Assembly: GCA_030374765.1 (NCBI GenBank)
Contig: JARGXX010000088.1
Coordinates: forward strand, 124,001-188,000
Length of the DNA stretch: 64,000 bases
Reading direction: 5' to 3'
Origin: Agarophyton chilense
Taxonomy: Eukaryota; Rhodophyta; Florideophyceae; Gracilariales; Gracilariaceae
Position numbers and translations under genes: made by a program. The notes beneath the pieces were generated by a model. That model was not told where the DNA came from, made no database searches, and worked only from the letters and a program-made list of their open reading frames with translations. Shown piece after piece: positions 1-9,108 of the stretch. The first letter of the stretch is position 1; each line of letters begins with the position of its first letter.

Positions 1-1950
1 TATAAACCGTCGATAGACGTTGACCAGACCTAAAAAGGATCGGAGCTCCGTTTGAGTACGGGGCTCCTTTGTCTCACAGAGGGACTTGATACGAACTTGT
101 TCGATCATTAACCGTCCTGGACGGATGACGTGCCCGAGATACTTCACCGTGTCGGTGAAGAACTGGCACTTCCTCATCTTAAGGGTTATTCCTGCGTCTC
201 GCAGTACGGTCATCACGTCCCGCACGTGGGTCAGGTGATCGTACAGGTTTCTGGAAAAGACAATGATGTCGTCCAAGTAGACGAGGCACGTGCGCCACTT
301 GAAACGCGACATCAGTATGTCTATTGCCCTTTGAAAGGTGGCCGGTGCATTGGTTAAACCAAACGGCATCCCCTTGAAGCGGTAGGAACCCGAATGGCAA
401 ACAAACGCGGTTTTGTCTCGGTCCTCTTCCAGGACTGGGACTTGCCAGTAGCCCCAGTTAGCATCCAGAGCCGTAAACACGGTAGCGTCCCCGAGCGAGT
501 CTATACACTCGTCCATGTGCGGAATCGGGTAGGTGTCCCTCACGGTGACGGCATTGAGGCGGCGGTAGTCAACGCAAAACCGCCACGTCCCGTCAGCCTT
601 GAGGGCCAGCACCACCGGTGAAGCCCAAGGAGATTGGGCGGGCTCGATGACTCCAGCACGGAGCATCTTTTCCACCTGAAATTCTTCCTCCTCCCGAGCT
701 TTCGGTCCCGCCCTGTAAGGGGGTTGTGCAACCGGACGTGCGTCCGGTAGCAAGTCTATCCGATGTTCGGTTGTATTGATCTCACCCAGTGAGCCGTCCC
801 ACATTGTGGTAAACTCGCGTAGCATTCCGCGTAAGCGGTCCCGGTGTGAGACCGGTACATGACTCAGGTCCAGGTCCTCGAGGGCCTTGATCGGGTCTAT
901 CTTATCGTAGCTCGTAGGCTGTGCCCTGGTGTCAGGTGTGGGAACCGACGAGGTCGGAAATGCATCCGTCTTGACGGTTTTATCGAGCGCCAACTGCTGT
1001 GCCTCCCCGGAGGTTTCTGCACCAGATACCGGGAGACCATCCTCCGTAGAGGGAGTTATTCCGAGTACTTGGGCAGCCGTCACCTTTGTAGGGAGCATCG
1101 CGAGCGGGTGCGGCGTCACAGACCCAATGACTTGGTTCTTTGCCAGCGTCTGGGGAGCCTTTCCCAGATTGGCAACCAACACCTTGAAAGGGAAATTCGG
1201 CGTGACTTGCACGATTCCGTTCGCAACGGTTAACTGAATTTTCTCGTACAACGATGGAAAGGGCTGAACAACCCGAAGACCGTGTTTACGGGAATTGACT
1301 GAAACCATAACCTGGCTCTCCGGGGGTATGGTGACTGACGAGGCAACGCGTAGCTTCGTAGAATCCCGGTTCGCCGGTGTGGGTTTCTGCGCAGCAGGTA
1401 GTGGAACGTGTTTCCTCGATGCCCGCTTCAGCGGTTGACGAACAATGGGGACGGTCGATCCGTCCTCAAGTTCCACCTGCTTAAGGCGTGGGCGGATGGT
1501 GTCGACAAACCTGTCGCAGTAGTCACATCCCAGTATAACTGGCGCGGCCAGCGAGCGGCACACAATAAAAGTTAGTTTAACCACCATCCGCCCTAGCCTG
1601 ACGACCAGGTCGATCACACCAACCGTTTTCAACGGGTTGTTATTGGCGTCTGAGACGTCGGGTACCGTTTCAGAACGGATGAGTGACCGCAATGGCGGGG
1701 GTAAAACCGATTCCACAATAAAGTTCGGCCCAGCACCTGTATCCAGGACAGTGAGATATCTCACCATAAACTGCGTGTGCAGACCAAGGTCAGCGTAAAC
1801 CTTGTAGTTACGCTTGGCCATTACCAAGACTCTATCCGGGATCCAGTTATTTCTAATCCGTATCCACGGTCGACGCAAAACAACGAGGTGTTTAGAGTCC
1901 GCGTCTGCGGTGTCCTTCCTTGTCAGGATTTTCACCGGGGAGCGAGGCAT
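1..1950 (-). CDS. pol: Gypsy-A pol: aspartic protease and reverse transcriptase (partial)
   Basis: Open on the minus strand from an ATG at 1950-1948 to the window edge (650 codons) without a stop. The retropepsin active site LDTGAG lies at about residues 69-74. The RT domain shows the WASPVV, FCVDYRRLN, GYWQVP, MPFGLTNAPATFQ and YLDD (about residues 558-561, bases 279-268) motifs, then KYLGHV and the ELRSFLGL connection region. RNase H and integrase would follow outside the window. The frame lies +1 relative to gag and stays open across the gag stop into the gag tail, so expression by a +1 frameshift is possible; the exact start of the pol product is not known. Function: maturation of Gag-Pol and copying of element RNA into DNA in virus-like particles. 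No catalytic residue seen is missing. Confidence 0.85.
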   Translation of the reverse strand, partial: MPRSPVKILTRKDTADADSKHLVVLRRPWIRIRNNWIPDRVLVMAKRNYKVYADLGLHTQFMVRYLTVLDTGAGPNFIVESVLPPPLRSLIRSETVPDVSDANNNPLKTVGVIDLVVRLGRMVVKLTFIVCRSLAAPVILGCDYCDRFVDTIRPRLKQVELEDGSTVPIVRQPLKRASRKHVPLPAAQKPTPANRDSTKLRVASSVTIPPESQVMVSVNSRKHGLRVVQPFPSLYEKIQLTVANGIVQVTPNFPFKVLVANLGKAPQTLAKNQVIGSVTPHPLAMLPTKVTAAQVLGITPSTEDGLPVSGAETSGEAQQLALDKTVKTDAFPTSSVPTPDTRAQPTSYDKIDPIKALEDLDLSHVPVSHRDRLRGMLREFTTMWDGSLGEINTTEHRIDLLPDARPVAQPPYRAGPKAREEEEFQVEKMLRAGVIEPAQSPWASPVVLALKADGTWRFCVDYRRLNAVTVRDTYPIPHMDECIDSLGDATVFTALDANWGYWQVPVLEEDRDKTAFVCHSGSYRFKGMPFGLTNAPATFQRAIDILMSRFKWRTCLVYLDDIIVFSRNLYDHLTHVRDVMTVLRDAGITLKMRKCQFFTDTVKYLGHVIRPGRLMIEQVRIKSLCETKEPRTQTELRSFLGLVNVYRRFI

Positions 1951-2095
1951 CGGCGCCTCGGGCGTCGTCAGCCTCAACTCTGAGGACGCCTCTCCCGAAG
2001 GGGAGACTCCCTCTATTCTTTTCCCTGTACAGGGTCTTGGTCGGGCGAAGGCCCGACTTCCTCGGCAACGAGGGCATGATTCCGTTGCACGGTAG

Positions 2096-4126
2096 CTACC
2101 GCAGGAGCGGATTGAGATCCCCCAGCGTGGTTTGGCGCTGGTGCAGCGCGTGCCGGCTGAGCCGGTTTGTACCGAGAATTCGGAGTGTGAGCCAATGCGT
2201 TGGGGAAGTCCGTCTTCGCGCGGAAATATGACGTGAGTGGCACGGAGCCCTAAGGCATTGCGGGGAGAGGGCTTCGTAATGATCCACCACTCGCGCCATA
2301 TCGCGTAGCGATAAAAGGCATTGCGGGGAGATGTGCCCGCGCTCGTAGCACAAGTGGCACACCAACGTCACTCCCGCGTTTCGCGGTATGGCATTCCGAG
2401 CATCGGTGTATCTTCCGGGTTCCCGGTTTCCAACCCATCCAGGGCGCTGACTTCGTGTCATTCCGTTCGAGTACGGCATACGGGGGGCCGCAGTGCAGCG
2501 GTCATTAAGAACAAAGACCTGCCCGTTCTCCGTGTCCCTTGCGGTTGAGTCAACCGAGCCATCCGTCGTAGACGGTAATTCCGTTGTCGGAATAGATAAA
2601 CCATCGTGATGGATGACATTCATATTGTCATAACCCTGTTTGGGGATGCCATCCGTCGCAAATGACGGTGAAGAAGAGTCCGACTCAAGCAGCAATGCTT
2701 TAGCGGCCTTCGACCGGGTTCCCGGATTGCGTGCACGTAGTGCATCTCCCTCTGCGCGCGCAAACTGTACGAGTTCAAGGTAGGTCACCTTCGGCTCTTG
2801 TTCCCTGTAACAGGCGACAAGAGTCTTGATGGCTGGATCCAAGCCATCATTGAACATCGTACAGCGTTCCCCAGCGGGGTATACATTACCACAACGGTGG
2901 AAAGCCTTATTCAGGCGTACCGAGTAATCGGTCTCGAGCTCGCCGGAGCGTTGTCGAGTGTCTCGGAAAGCGAGTATCGCCACTTGTATCGCGGAGTTGG
3001 TTGCGTAGGAACGCAGGAGGTACTGCACCGCCTCGGGCCAGCAGGTCACACCTCCTTCGGAGGCTCGCGACGAGCCCCGAACCGACAAAAACTGATCTTC
3101 AGCGACACCCCGTAGAAAGTAGGGTAGCGCCACGTAGGCTTGTCCTTCGTTCATTCCGAGTATATCGGCTTCCGCTACAAAGCGGTGTAGTAAATCCAAG
3201 ACCAGAATTGGATCATCCTCAGTAAACGACTGGTTACGAAGTGAAAGCTGCATCCGCTTGATGCAGTCTTTCACTTTACCCGTGTCACGCGGTGTCCGAC
3301 CTAAAGAGGAATCTTCTAGCCGGTAATACCGGTAGGACAGGAGTGTCCTGTACAGAGGGTTGGTGGGCTTCAAGGGTTTGAGGCCAGGATGTCGCCGACC
3401 CTTGGGGCGCGACTGGATGGCCCCGTAGGTGGCAGAGGACCGCTTTGAGCGGGAAGTGCGCCCATAACGATCCTGTGGGTCATCGCTCACCGACGAATCG
3501 GAACTCTCCGAGTCACTCGGTTTACCGTCCGACTCAGATGATGAGTCGGACGGGTGTCCGTGCTTACGGTTAGAATCCCGGTTCCTCCGGCTCTTCCGGT
3601 TCCGCGACTGGGTCTCTCGATGAGAGACAACCGGTCTAGCCGCGTTCGCGGGCGAGGTTAACGTCCTCTCGACCGACTCAAGTCGGCTTCGGAGACGCTC
3701 GAAGCGATTCTCCAGACCTTCTGCGAAGGAAGACGGAGCGCCAAAACACTCGAGTAGTGTATTGACGTCCGACCGCAATACGCGGATATCCTCGGCTAAC
3801 TCACTTGTAGGGGGGTTAGCGAGGCTTCCTCGTAAAGAGGTGAACTCCCTCGAGAGGGTATTGTGAGCAGCCCGCAGGGAGCGGAGCTGCTCTTCCAAGC
3901 GTACAACCCGCGCTTGGTCGACCAACCGCGGAGGCGGAGAAACCACCGTTGCGACTGTCGTTAACCCGGAATCGGGCTGCGGGTCTTCAGTGCCGGTGAC
4001 CGGTATCTCCCGTGAATCCGGTGTTGGAGCCAGGGCCTGTAGAACATCAGTGCCCCTGGCATCACCGCTTTGGCGGGAACGGCTGCGTGTTGCAGGAGGC
4101 TCCATGCTAGGCGGTTTCCTTGGCAT
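2096..4126 (-). CDS. gag: Gypsy-A gag, nucleocapsid/capsid protein
   Basis: A 676-residue open frame from an ATG at 4126-4124, just inside the primer binding site. An N-terminal region of about 70 residues is followed by a heptad-like helix (VVRLEEQLRSLRAAH, roughly residues 75-135), a basic and Ser/Asp-rich linker (about 175-220), a capsid-like globular part (about 265-450) and one CCHC zinc knuckle, CHLCYERGHISPQC, at about residue 590. The Ser/Asp block is strikingly acidic and repetitive. After the knuckle, another reading frame (2243-2013) has more natural-looking Pro/Ala-rich composition, so a recent frameshift near 2245 is possible and the last 50 residues are less certain. The protein would package the element RNA into virus-like particles. 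Confidence 0.82.
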   Translation of the reverse strand: MPRKPPSMEPPATRSRSRQSGDARGTDVLQALAPTPDSREIPVTGTEDPQPDSGLTTVATVVSPPPRLVDQARVVRLEEQLRSLRAAHNTLSREFTSLRGSLANPPTSELAEDIRVLRSDVNTLLECFGAPSSFAEGLENRFERLRSRLESVERTLTSPANAARPVVSHRETQSRNRKSRRNRDSNRKHGHPSDSSSESDGKPSDSESSDSSVSDDPQDRYGRTSRSKRSSATYGAIQSRPKGRRHPGLKPLKPTNPLYRTLLSYRYYRLEDSSLGRTPRDTGKVKDCIKRMQLSLRNQSFTEDDPILVLDLLHRFVAEADILGMNEGQAYVALPYFLRGVAEDQFLSVRGSSRASEGGVTCWPEAVQYLLRSYATNSAIQVAILAFRDTRQRSGELETDYSVRLNKAFHRCGNVYPAGERCTMFNDGLDPAIKTLVACYREQEPKVTYLELVQFARAEGDALRARNPGTRSKAAKALLLESDSSSPSFATDGIPKQGYDNMNVIHHDGLSIPTTELPSTTDGSVDSTARDTENGQVFVLNDRCTAAPRMPYSNGMTRSQRPGWVGNREPGRYTDARNAIPRNAGVTLVCHLCYERGHISPQCLLSLRDMARVVDHYEALSPQCLRAPCHSRHISARRRTSPTHWLTLRILGTNRLSRHALHQRQTTLGDLNPLLR

Positions 4127-4228
4127 TGGCCACACCGTCTCGACGGAAGAATAGAAAGCAAACCGGTGAGACGGGAGAAAACCCGTTAAACGGAAAACAA
4201 CCTCAGAGAGGACACAAACGGTCTTGAC

Positions 4229-4246
4229 TTCTAAGTCGGGAGACCA
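4229..4246 (-). promoter_or_regulatory. Primer binding site of Gypsy-A
   Basis: On the element strand this 18-mer reads TGGTCTCC-C-GACTTAGAA and lies three bases inside the LTR. The same 18-mer, differing only at the ninth base, is beside the 5' LTRs of Gypsy-1 and Gypsy-2. TGG is the complement of a tRNA CCA end. The tRNA species was not identified. Confidence 0.65.
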
Positions 4247-4249
4247 ATT

Positions 4250-5038
4250 TGTAGGACAATGCCCCCAAGGGGGAAAACCTACGAAGGCGTCCGGATCTTC
4301 CTCTCACGAGGTAGCCGCCGCGGTAGAGCCCTCCCAGAGATCGGCGCGCAATGCCGTATGTAAGCCGGAGCCGAACCGTCGCGACGGGCGCAGGGAGGCT
4401 GAAAGAAGCCGATAATATCCGCCGAAGGGGTGCTTGCGTATCCTCTGAGGAGGCAAAACCCACGAGAGTGGCGAGCACGACAGGTGTCAGTGCGAGCCGC
4501 AAGAGCGGGAATTGCCCAATGAAGGGGAGGAAAAGGGAAGGAAAATGGGAACGGAGGCAAGAGGGCGAGGTTGACCACGAGTCGCAAGAGGGGACTCGGG
4601 AATAGCCGGCACTGCCGGGTGTAGCAAATCGTATACACGGGCGGAACCACGAAAGTGAGAATAGATACCCAACACACGAAGGCTGCTTGAACGTCCAAGG
4701 GGGTTAGGGAGCCGTGCACCATGGAAAATCCCTGCGTGAGGAGTTGTTTATCCGCGCAGGCGGTTCGATCCAGAGCCAAGATCTGGAAGACCAAGATCAC
4801 CTTTGTTGGGGAGACTTTACTGGACCAGCGGCCGCGAGGCCGGCGGCCTATGTACTGTAGTCACCGTAGAATAGAATAAATAGAGTCTATCCTAAATAGC
4901 TAAATGTCTGTCTAACAAAGGGGCCAATCTGGCGGCCACGTGTCGCGCGGGCGCCGCGGCCACGTGTATGGCACCCGGTCCCGCCGGTGCATCACCGGCG
5001 TTCCGGGTGTCGCCGTGAGAACGGATTACTCCTACTCA
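4250..5038 (-). repeat. 5' LTR of Gypsy-A
   Basis: Begins with TG beside the primer binding site (plus-strand view) and probably ends in CA at 5038. It contains the ACGTGTCGCGC and ACGTGTATGG blocks and an A/T-rich stretch placed as in the Gypsy-1/2 LTRs. The outer boundary is inferred, since only one LTR is in the window. Confidence 0.55.
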
Positions 5039-5981
5039 TAACGAGGTTGCACGCCGGAGGCTCCGGAAGAAACTTAAGTCCCCAAAAACCTCCGTGGAGG
5101 ACGTTGCTCTTCAATTTATTCATTCCATTGATGGATGCAATTCTTTCAGTTTTTCTGGTTACGATCCCTGTCGGTGGAATCGACTGTCGATGGGGTTTTA
5201 GTGGTCGATCACCTGTAGGTGTTCGAAGACGACGCAGACCAGAACTGGAATCGCCAAAGGACAGCTGTGTACCACTTCAAACGTCTACGTTCAGATCGGC
5301 CTCGACTTCTTTTGCATTTAGCCTCGCTTCAACAGTCCTCTGGTCTTCGTTGGGCGGCAATCCTCCCTCTCTTGGTCGTCGTTGCCCAATTATCTTTGCA
5401 GGCAGACGTTCCTGACTAACATGCTTGAACCACGACAGGAGGTGATATCTCTTCTTATTCTTCTTTTCAAGAATAGATGGGAGCCGATGTCGGCAGAAAA
5501 GCGAGTGGCACTTAACTTGACGATTCAGCCTGAAGCGGTCACTGCAAGGTTTAGTGTGCACTCATATCCCGTTCGCTGGGGATTAATTCTAAAATATCTT
5601 TCCTGCTTCCAGTCTCGATTTTGAATCTTGCGAGTTTGTGCGTGCCACGGGGCACATCCTAATTCTCGGGAAGCTTTCCGTGATTGGTGTACACAAGCGC
5701 TGGCGGTGGGAGATCAGGAGCTTTTTCTTCTACTTGAGCCACTGGTAGTGATTCGCTCTCCTCAGGACCACTTGGTCTGTTGCCTTGCTGGTCCACCGCG
5801 TTTCCAACATCGGTTCCAACAGAGATATGCACTTCCTCTTCCAGGTCAGGTGCGACTTCCACCCTATCTCGCGATAAACTTTCTAGGTTCTTGCCTCTCT
5901 TGATAACTATGGTGTCATCATTAAATTACATCACTTTGAAGAAGCCAACCGGTATTTGAAATTACTTATGACAAGATTTCC
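5039..5981. other. Stretch without recognised gene
   Basis: Between the presumed Gypsy-A LTR end and the Gypsy-1 target duplication. Short open frames occur on both strands (for example 5219-5419 plus, 5561-5277 minus) but none shows a family motif. I see no repeat or RNA gene here. Confidence 0.5.
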
Positions 5982-5986
5982 ATGCA

Positions 5987-6442
5987 AGTAACGCAATGAC
6001 TGGTAGGTCAGCGTACCGGTCTCCACCTGGGGTAACGTGGTAGAGCGGGTCCTAAGGTTCGTATCCTTGACGACGGCACTCCGAGAGTACTTGGTGCAAT
6101 GGGCTGGCGTTTACTGCGTAGTACTACAGTTTGTAGCTGCGGAAACGATGGCTTGAAGACCAATTGATAGAACTAATGTACCAAAGAGGGTAATTTAGTC
6201 TCCTAACGGTGCCTACCTGATTCTAAGGGAGAAGCGTCACTCTAGCCAAGTAAATATCAATGGCGAGGCGCTGGGATCTTCCTGGCACTGTAAAGATATT
6301 CTATCAGAATAAATAAAATAAAATAAAATAAAATAAAAATCTAAATGTGTCCAGCTGAGGTCGCCCAGTCCACGTGGCGTTTGTACGATACTTCAGGCCC
6401 TGGGGGCTTATAAAACTCAGCCTTAATCGTTGCGCCTTCACA
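5987..6442 (-). repeat. 3' LTR of Gypsy-1
   Basis: Aligns end to end with 18048-18495 and with the Gypsy-2 LTRs, ending CCTTCACA. It holds an (AATAA)n microsatellite at about 6309-6337 that is shorter or altered in the other LTRs, a tRNA-like A-box/B-box segment at 6036-6066, and on the plus strand a TTATAAAA motif at 6408-6415. Confidence 0.9.
6036..6066 (+). promoter_or_regulatory. tRNA-like A-box and B-box inside LTR
   Basis: CGTGGTAGAGCGG resembles a tRNA D-arm/A-box and GGTTCGTATCC a B-box/T-arm, about 8 bases apart. In the Gypsy-2 left LTR the second block is a canonical GGTTCGAATCC with a four-pair AAGG/CCTT stem. The orientation is opposite to the element's genes. Pol III promoter activity is not shown; pairing of element RNA with the primer tRNA is an alternative role. 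Confidence 0.45.
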
Positions 6443-7069
6443 TATCGCGCTCTTTAGGATTCGAATGTCACGGTGAAGTCCAAATTCCCTCACATCTTTC
6501 TGAGGGTCTGGCTCTAATTGGACCTATAGGTGAACCTCCAATCTTGCCTTCGGGGTTGGAACGTCGTGAACCTCAGAGATATAATGGCCTGGACACGAGC
6601 GGTGCCGTGTCCGACATGTCGGTATCTCATGGCCAATCTGAGGGTTAGTTGCTCTCGTTACCAGTGGGCGCGACGGGGCGTCGCATCGCCACCATTCTCG
6701 AGGGTACCAGTGCGTATGAGCTGATCCGTGACGCCAGATTGGCAATTAACTCACCTAAGGTACTATGCGCGCACCGGGGGAGGGGTCATCGCCACTTTCC
6801 CAATCCCCCGCCATTCCTTTTGCGACCTTATGCGCGTCGTCCGCCGTCAACCACGGTGCATGCTTCGTTCATTCGGGTTCACGTCGGTCATCCCGCCAGA
6901 TTCGGTTCCATCTTCTCTCCTTCCCGTCGTGGTACTCTTCCGTTGGTTGTGCACGATGCTGCCCTGGTCTTATAAGCCCGTTGAATACGCCACTCCTCCC
7001 CCGGACTTTGTCGCTTCCGTCGGTTCTCCTATTCATTTTCCCGCGGACCCACCTGTGGGAATCAGCGCC
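6443..7069 (+). promoter_or_regulatory. Upstream region of the Gypsy-1 antisense gene, with TATA box
   Basis: About 630 bp between the 3' LTR and the ATG at 7070, clearly conserved with 48834-49469 of Gypsy-2 (for example GGACCTATAGGTGAACCTCC and TTGCCTTCGGGGT). CTTATAAGCCCG places TATAAG at 6971-6976, exactly 99 bases before the ATG, the same spacing as in Gypsy-2. On the minus strand the bases beside the LTR would be the polypurine tract. A plus-strand promoter is inferred from conservation and spacing. Confidence 0.55.
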
Positions 7070-9035
7070 ATGGCTTTGGACAACCAAGCAGGGAGCAACT
7101 CGGGATACCAAGTGGCTTATGAGCGCCCCAGGGACCGCTATGACCGTACCATCGAACTAAATCCGCGGGCAATGCGACATGCCATTCTGTCGTCCTCTGT
7201 GGAAGAATACCAGAGGCTTTTCCATGTGCATCTAGATGCCCGGAGGTTCGCGAAGATCCCCGATTTACGGAGGGGCACTAAAAACGCGCGCAGCGTCTTG
7301 TGGTATAACAGTTGTTTGCAATTTCCTGTGGATCCGCGTTCCACGACGCACTTTGTACCCCCATCAAAGCGGACATGCCGTACATCCGTTGTGAAAAGGA
7401 AGCCAAGTACCAATTCACAGTGAACAAACACCTTTTTGACCTATAGGAGGACTTCATCTCGCCTCATGTGAGATTTCCTCCGGCGGGACACAACTTCTTG
7501 GCACTCGTTGGCTTCCGACCATCGTATGACCGCCTGTTTTGTATTTACAATAGGGTCTATTGGAACGAGACCGACGATCCCCATGGTAGTTTGCGTCAAC
7601 CCCTGAAGATCTTCTTTTGTGGGCCCTAGGTGGAGTTTCACTACATGAGCGCAGACAAACATCCTCCGTTATATCTCTCGCCTACCCACGTGGATGAGAA
7701 CCAATGGGCCCTGTACTGGCGTATCTCGCCACTGCTTTTGGTTCTTACACAGTCCGTAGTAACGTATTATTCGTCCCAACTCATGGGCGATAACAGTGAC
7801 CGAAGGTCTTGGTCTCCCTGGCAGGTACTCTTCGTTGAGTTCGGCTTGATGTCCCTAATGGCCTTCCTGGATACCGCGAAGTACGGATTCCGTGGTAATG
7901 TCCGTTCGAATGACTGGAGAGTCTTGCACGACGGGCACATACACGGTCCTTGAGGTCGTCTAATACCGCTCCCAGACATCATGATCTCTTTCCTAAGGAA
8001 CCTAGGCATCCAAAATATCTTCCGTGGAACCCAGTTAGCTGTGGAGGAGGCCGAGGCCTTTTTAGATCATGTCCTACAGGTCAAGTGGAGCAAGAGTCCC
8101 GGGTTCCTTTGTTATGACGACGACACTGAGTTCTTCACGCCGATTCCGCTACATCCGCAGGGTCGGGATAACACTCGTACCTCTCCCGCCAAACCTTTGA
8201 AGAATCAACTATCGGACATTCAGAGGCGTTATGTGCCTGACTATTACCCGAACGCCATTGGTTTCGATCCCATGTGCTTCGAGCATGATTTGGAAGCCAC
8301 GCTTTTGGGTCCTACTGGTACGTCCGATGGGGAATACTTCGGTGAAGATCCCTTCGTCTTACCCGTGGATGGCGTCAATTCCCCAGTCGAGTCTGCTGTT
8401 GTGTTGCCGACCGCTTCTCTTACTCCAGCTCTTCCAGGCGCTGCTCCTCAGGGTGAACTCTCATATGAGCCGCCCGTCGCTCAAAGGGACATCCCCCCCG
8501 GCGAGGTTACTTTCTAAGCCGAAAGTACTGTATGTGGTGCGGTAGATCACACGCTCATTGTGGGCGTCGATATCGCTCCGTCCTCTCCATTGCCGCATTT
8601 TCCCGCTTCGGTCTCGGCTGCAGTCGCAGATCTCCGTCATGTATGCTGTACCGTTGGTATTATTGCCTTGATGGGCATTGCGACAGTCCTGAGAAAAGCT
8701 TGGTCCTGGGCGAGTCGCTCGGCGCGCTACGCCGCCGTTGTTCAGCAGGGTAAAGATCTGAAGACCGCTTTGATGAATCTCCCGCAGCAAAATGCAAAAA
8801 TGATGTCCTAGAGAGTTAATGCCTACTTCGATGCCCGTTATAGTCCAATTTGAGCGAATGGGAGGCTTCGGAGGGTGATAATAGTTTCTCAGGTGAATCT
8901 CCGCCGAAGAAGCGTGCTCGGCTCGCTCGTGCAGGTCCTATTGGTACAATGGGACCTTCGGTTGATCCTAGCTTCGGTGTCGCTCCTCCAGGTTCCAATG
9001 AGGACGACGAAGTTACTTCTGCACCGTCCCAATGA
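7070..9035 (+). pseudogene. Gypsy-1 antisense gene, copy A (unknown function)
   Basis: A gene of roughly 650 codons running against gag-pol, between the 3' LTR and the chromodomain. It starts at an ATG in ACCATGG (7070) with MALDNQAG and ends GSNEDDEV..SQ at 9035. The frame carries about two frameshifts (one between 7320 and 7430, one near 8845) and in-frame stops near 7438, 7627, 7951, 8515 and 8809. Related copies have sense codons at several of these (CAG at the 7627 equivalent and CGA at the 7951 equivalent in copy B; CAG at the 8809 equivalent in Gypsy-2), so the ancestor was open. Features: a central globular part (FVEFGLMSLMAF, ISFLRNLGIQNIF), an acidic and Pro-rich linker, a hydrophobic helix (CTVGIIALMGIATVL) and near the C-terminus a basic SPPKKRARL motif after a Ser/Asp block, which is nuclear-localisation-like. 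I recognise no domain family. Additional antisense ORFs at this position are known in some plant Ty3/Gypsy lineages, but homology to those is not claimed. Confidence 0.7.
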
Positions 9036-9108
9036 TTCCTGTTGGTGTTCGGAGGGTTTTTTAAAACCTTGGGGTCATGGCGAGGGCTGTTAGGTGTTTC
9101 CTAGTTAC

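Larger units (their letters stand above)
1..5038 (-). mobile_element. Gypsy-A, Ty3/Gypsy LTR retrotransposon, truncated by window edge
   Basis: Reading on the minus strand, the order is 5' LTR (4250-5038), primer binding site, gag, protease and reverse transcriptase; RNase H, integrase and the 3' LTR lie beyond base 1. Both gag and the visible pol frame are open without a stop or frameshift, unlike every other element in the window, so this looks like the youngest insertion. The outer LTR end is inferred from a CTCCTACTCA end resembling the CTCCTTCACA end of the Gypsy-1/2 LTRs; the second LTR is not available to confirm it. The gag protein is related in its capsid-like part to the Gypsy-1/2 gag. 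Confidence 0.85.

Noticed and set aside
4279-4800. 173-codon minus-strand frame within the Gypsy-A LTR
   Set aside because: LTR sequence, no domain, codon composition not gene-like.
7195-8672. The 1.46 kb missing in the Gypsy-2 antisense gene as a spliced intron of Gypsy-1
   Set aside because: The end points lack GT and AG in Gypsy-1, the segment is itself coding, and copy B keeps part of it; a deletion fits better.
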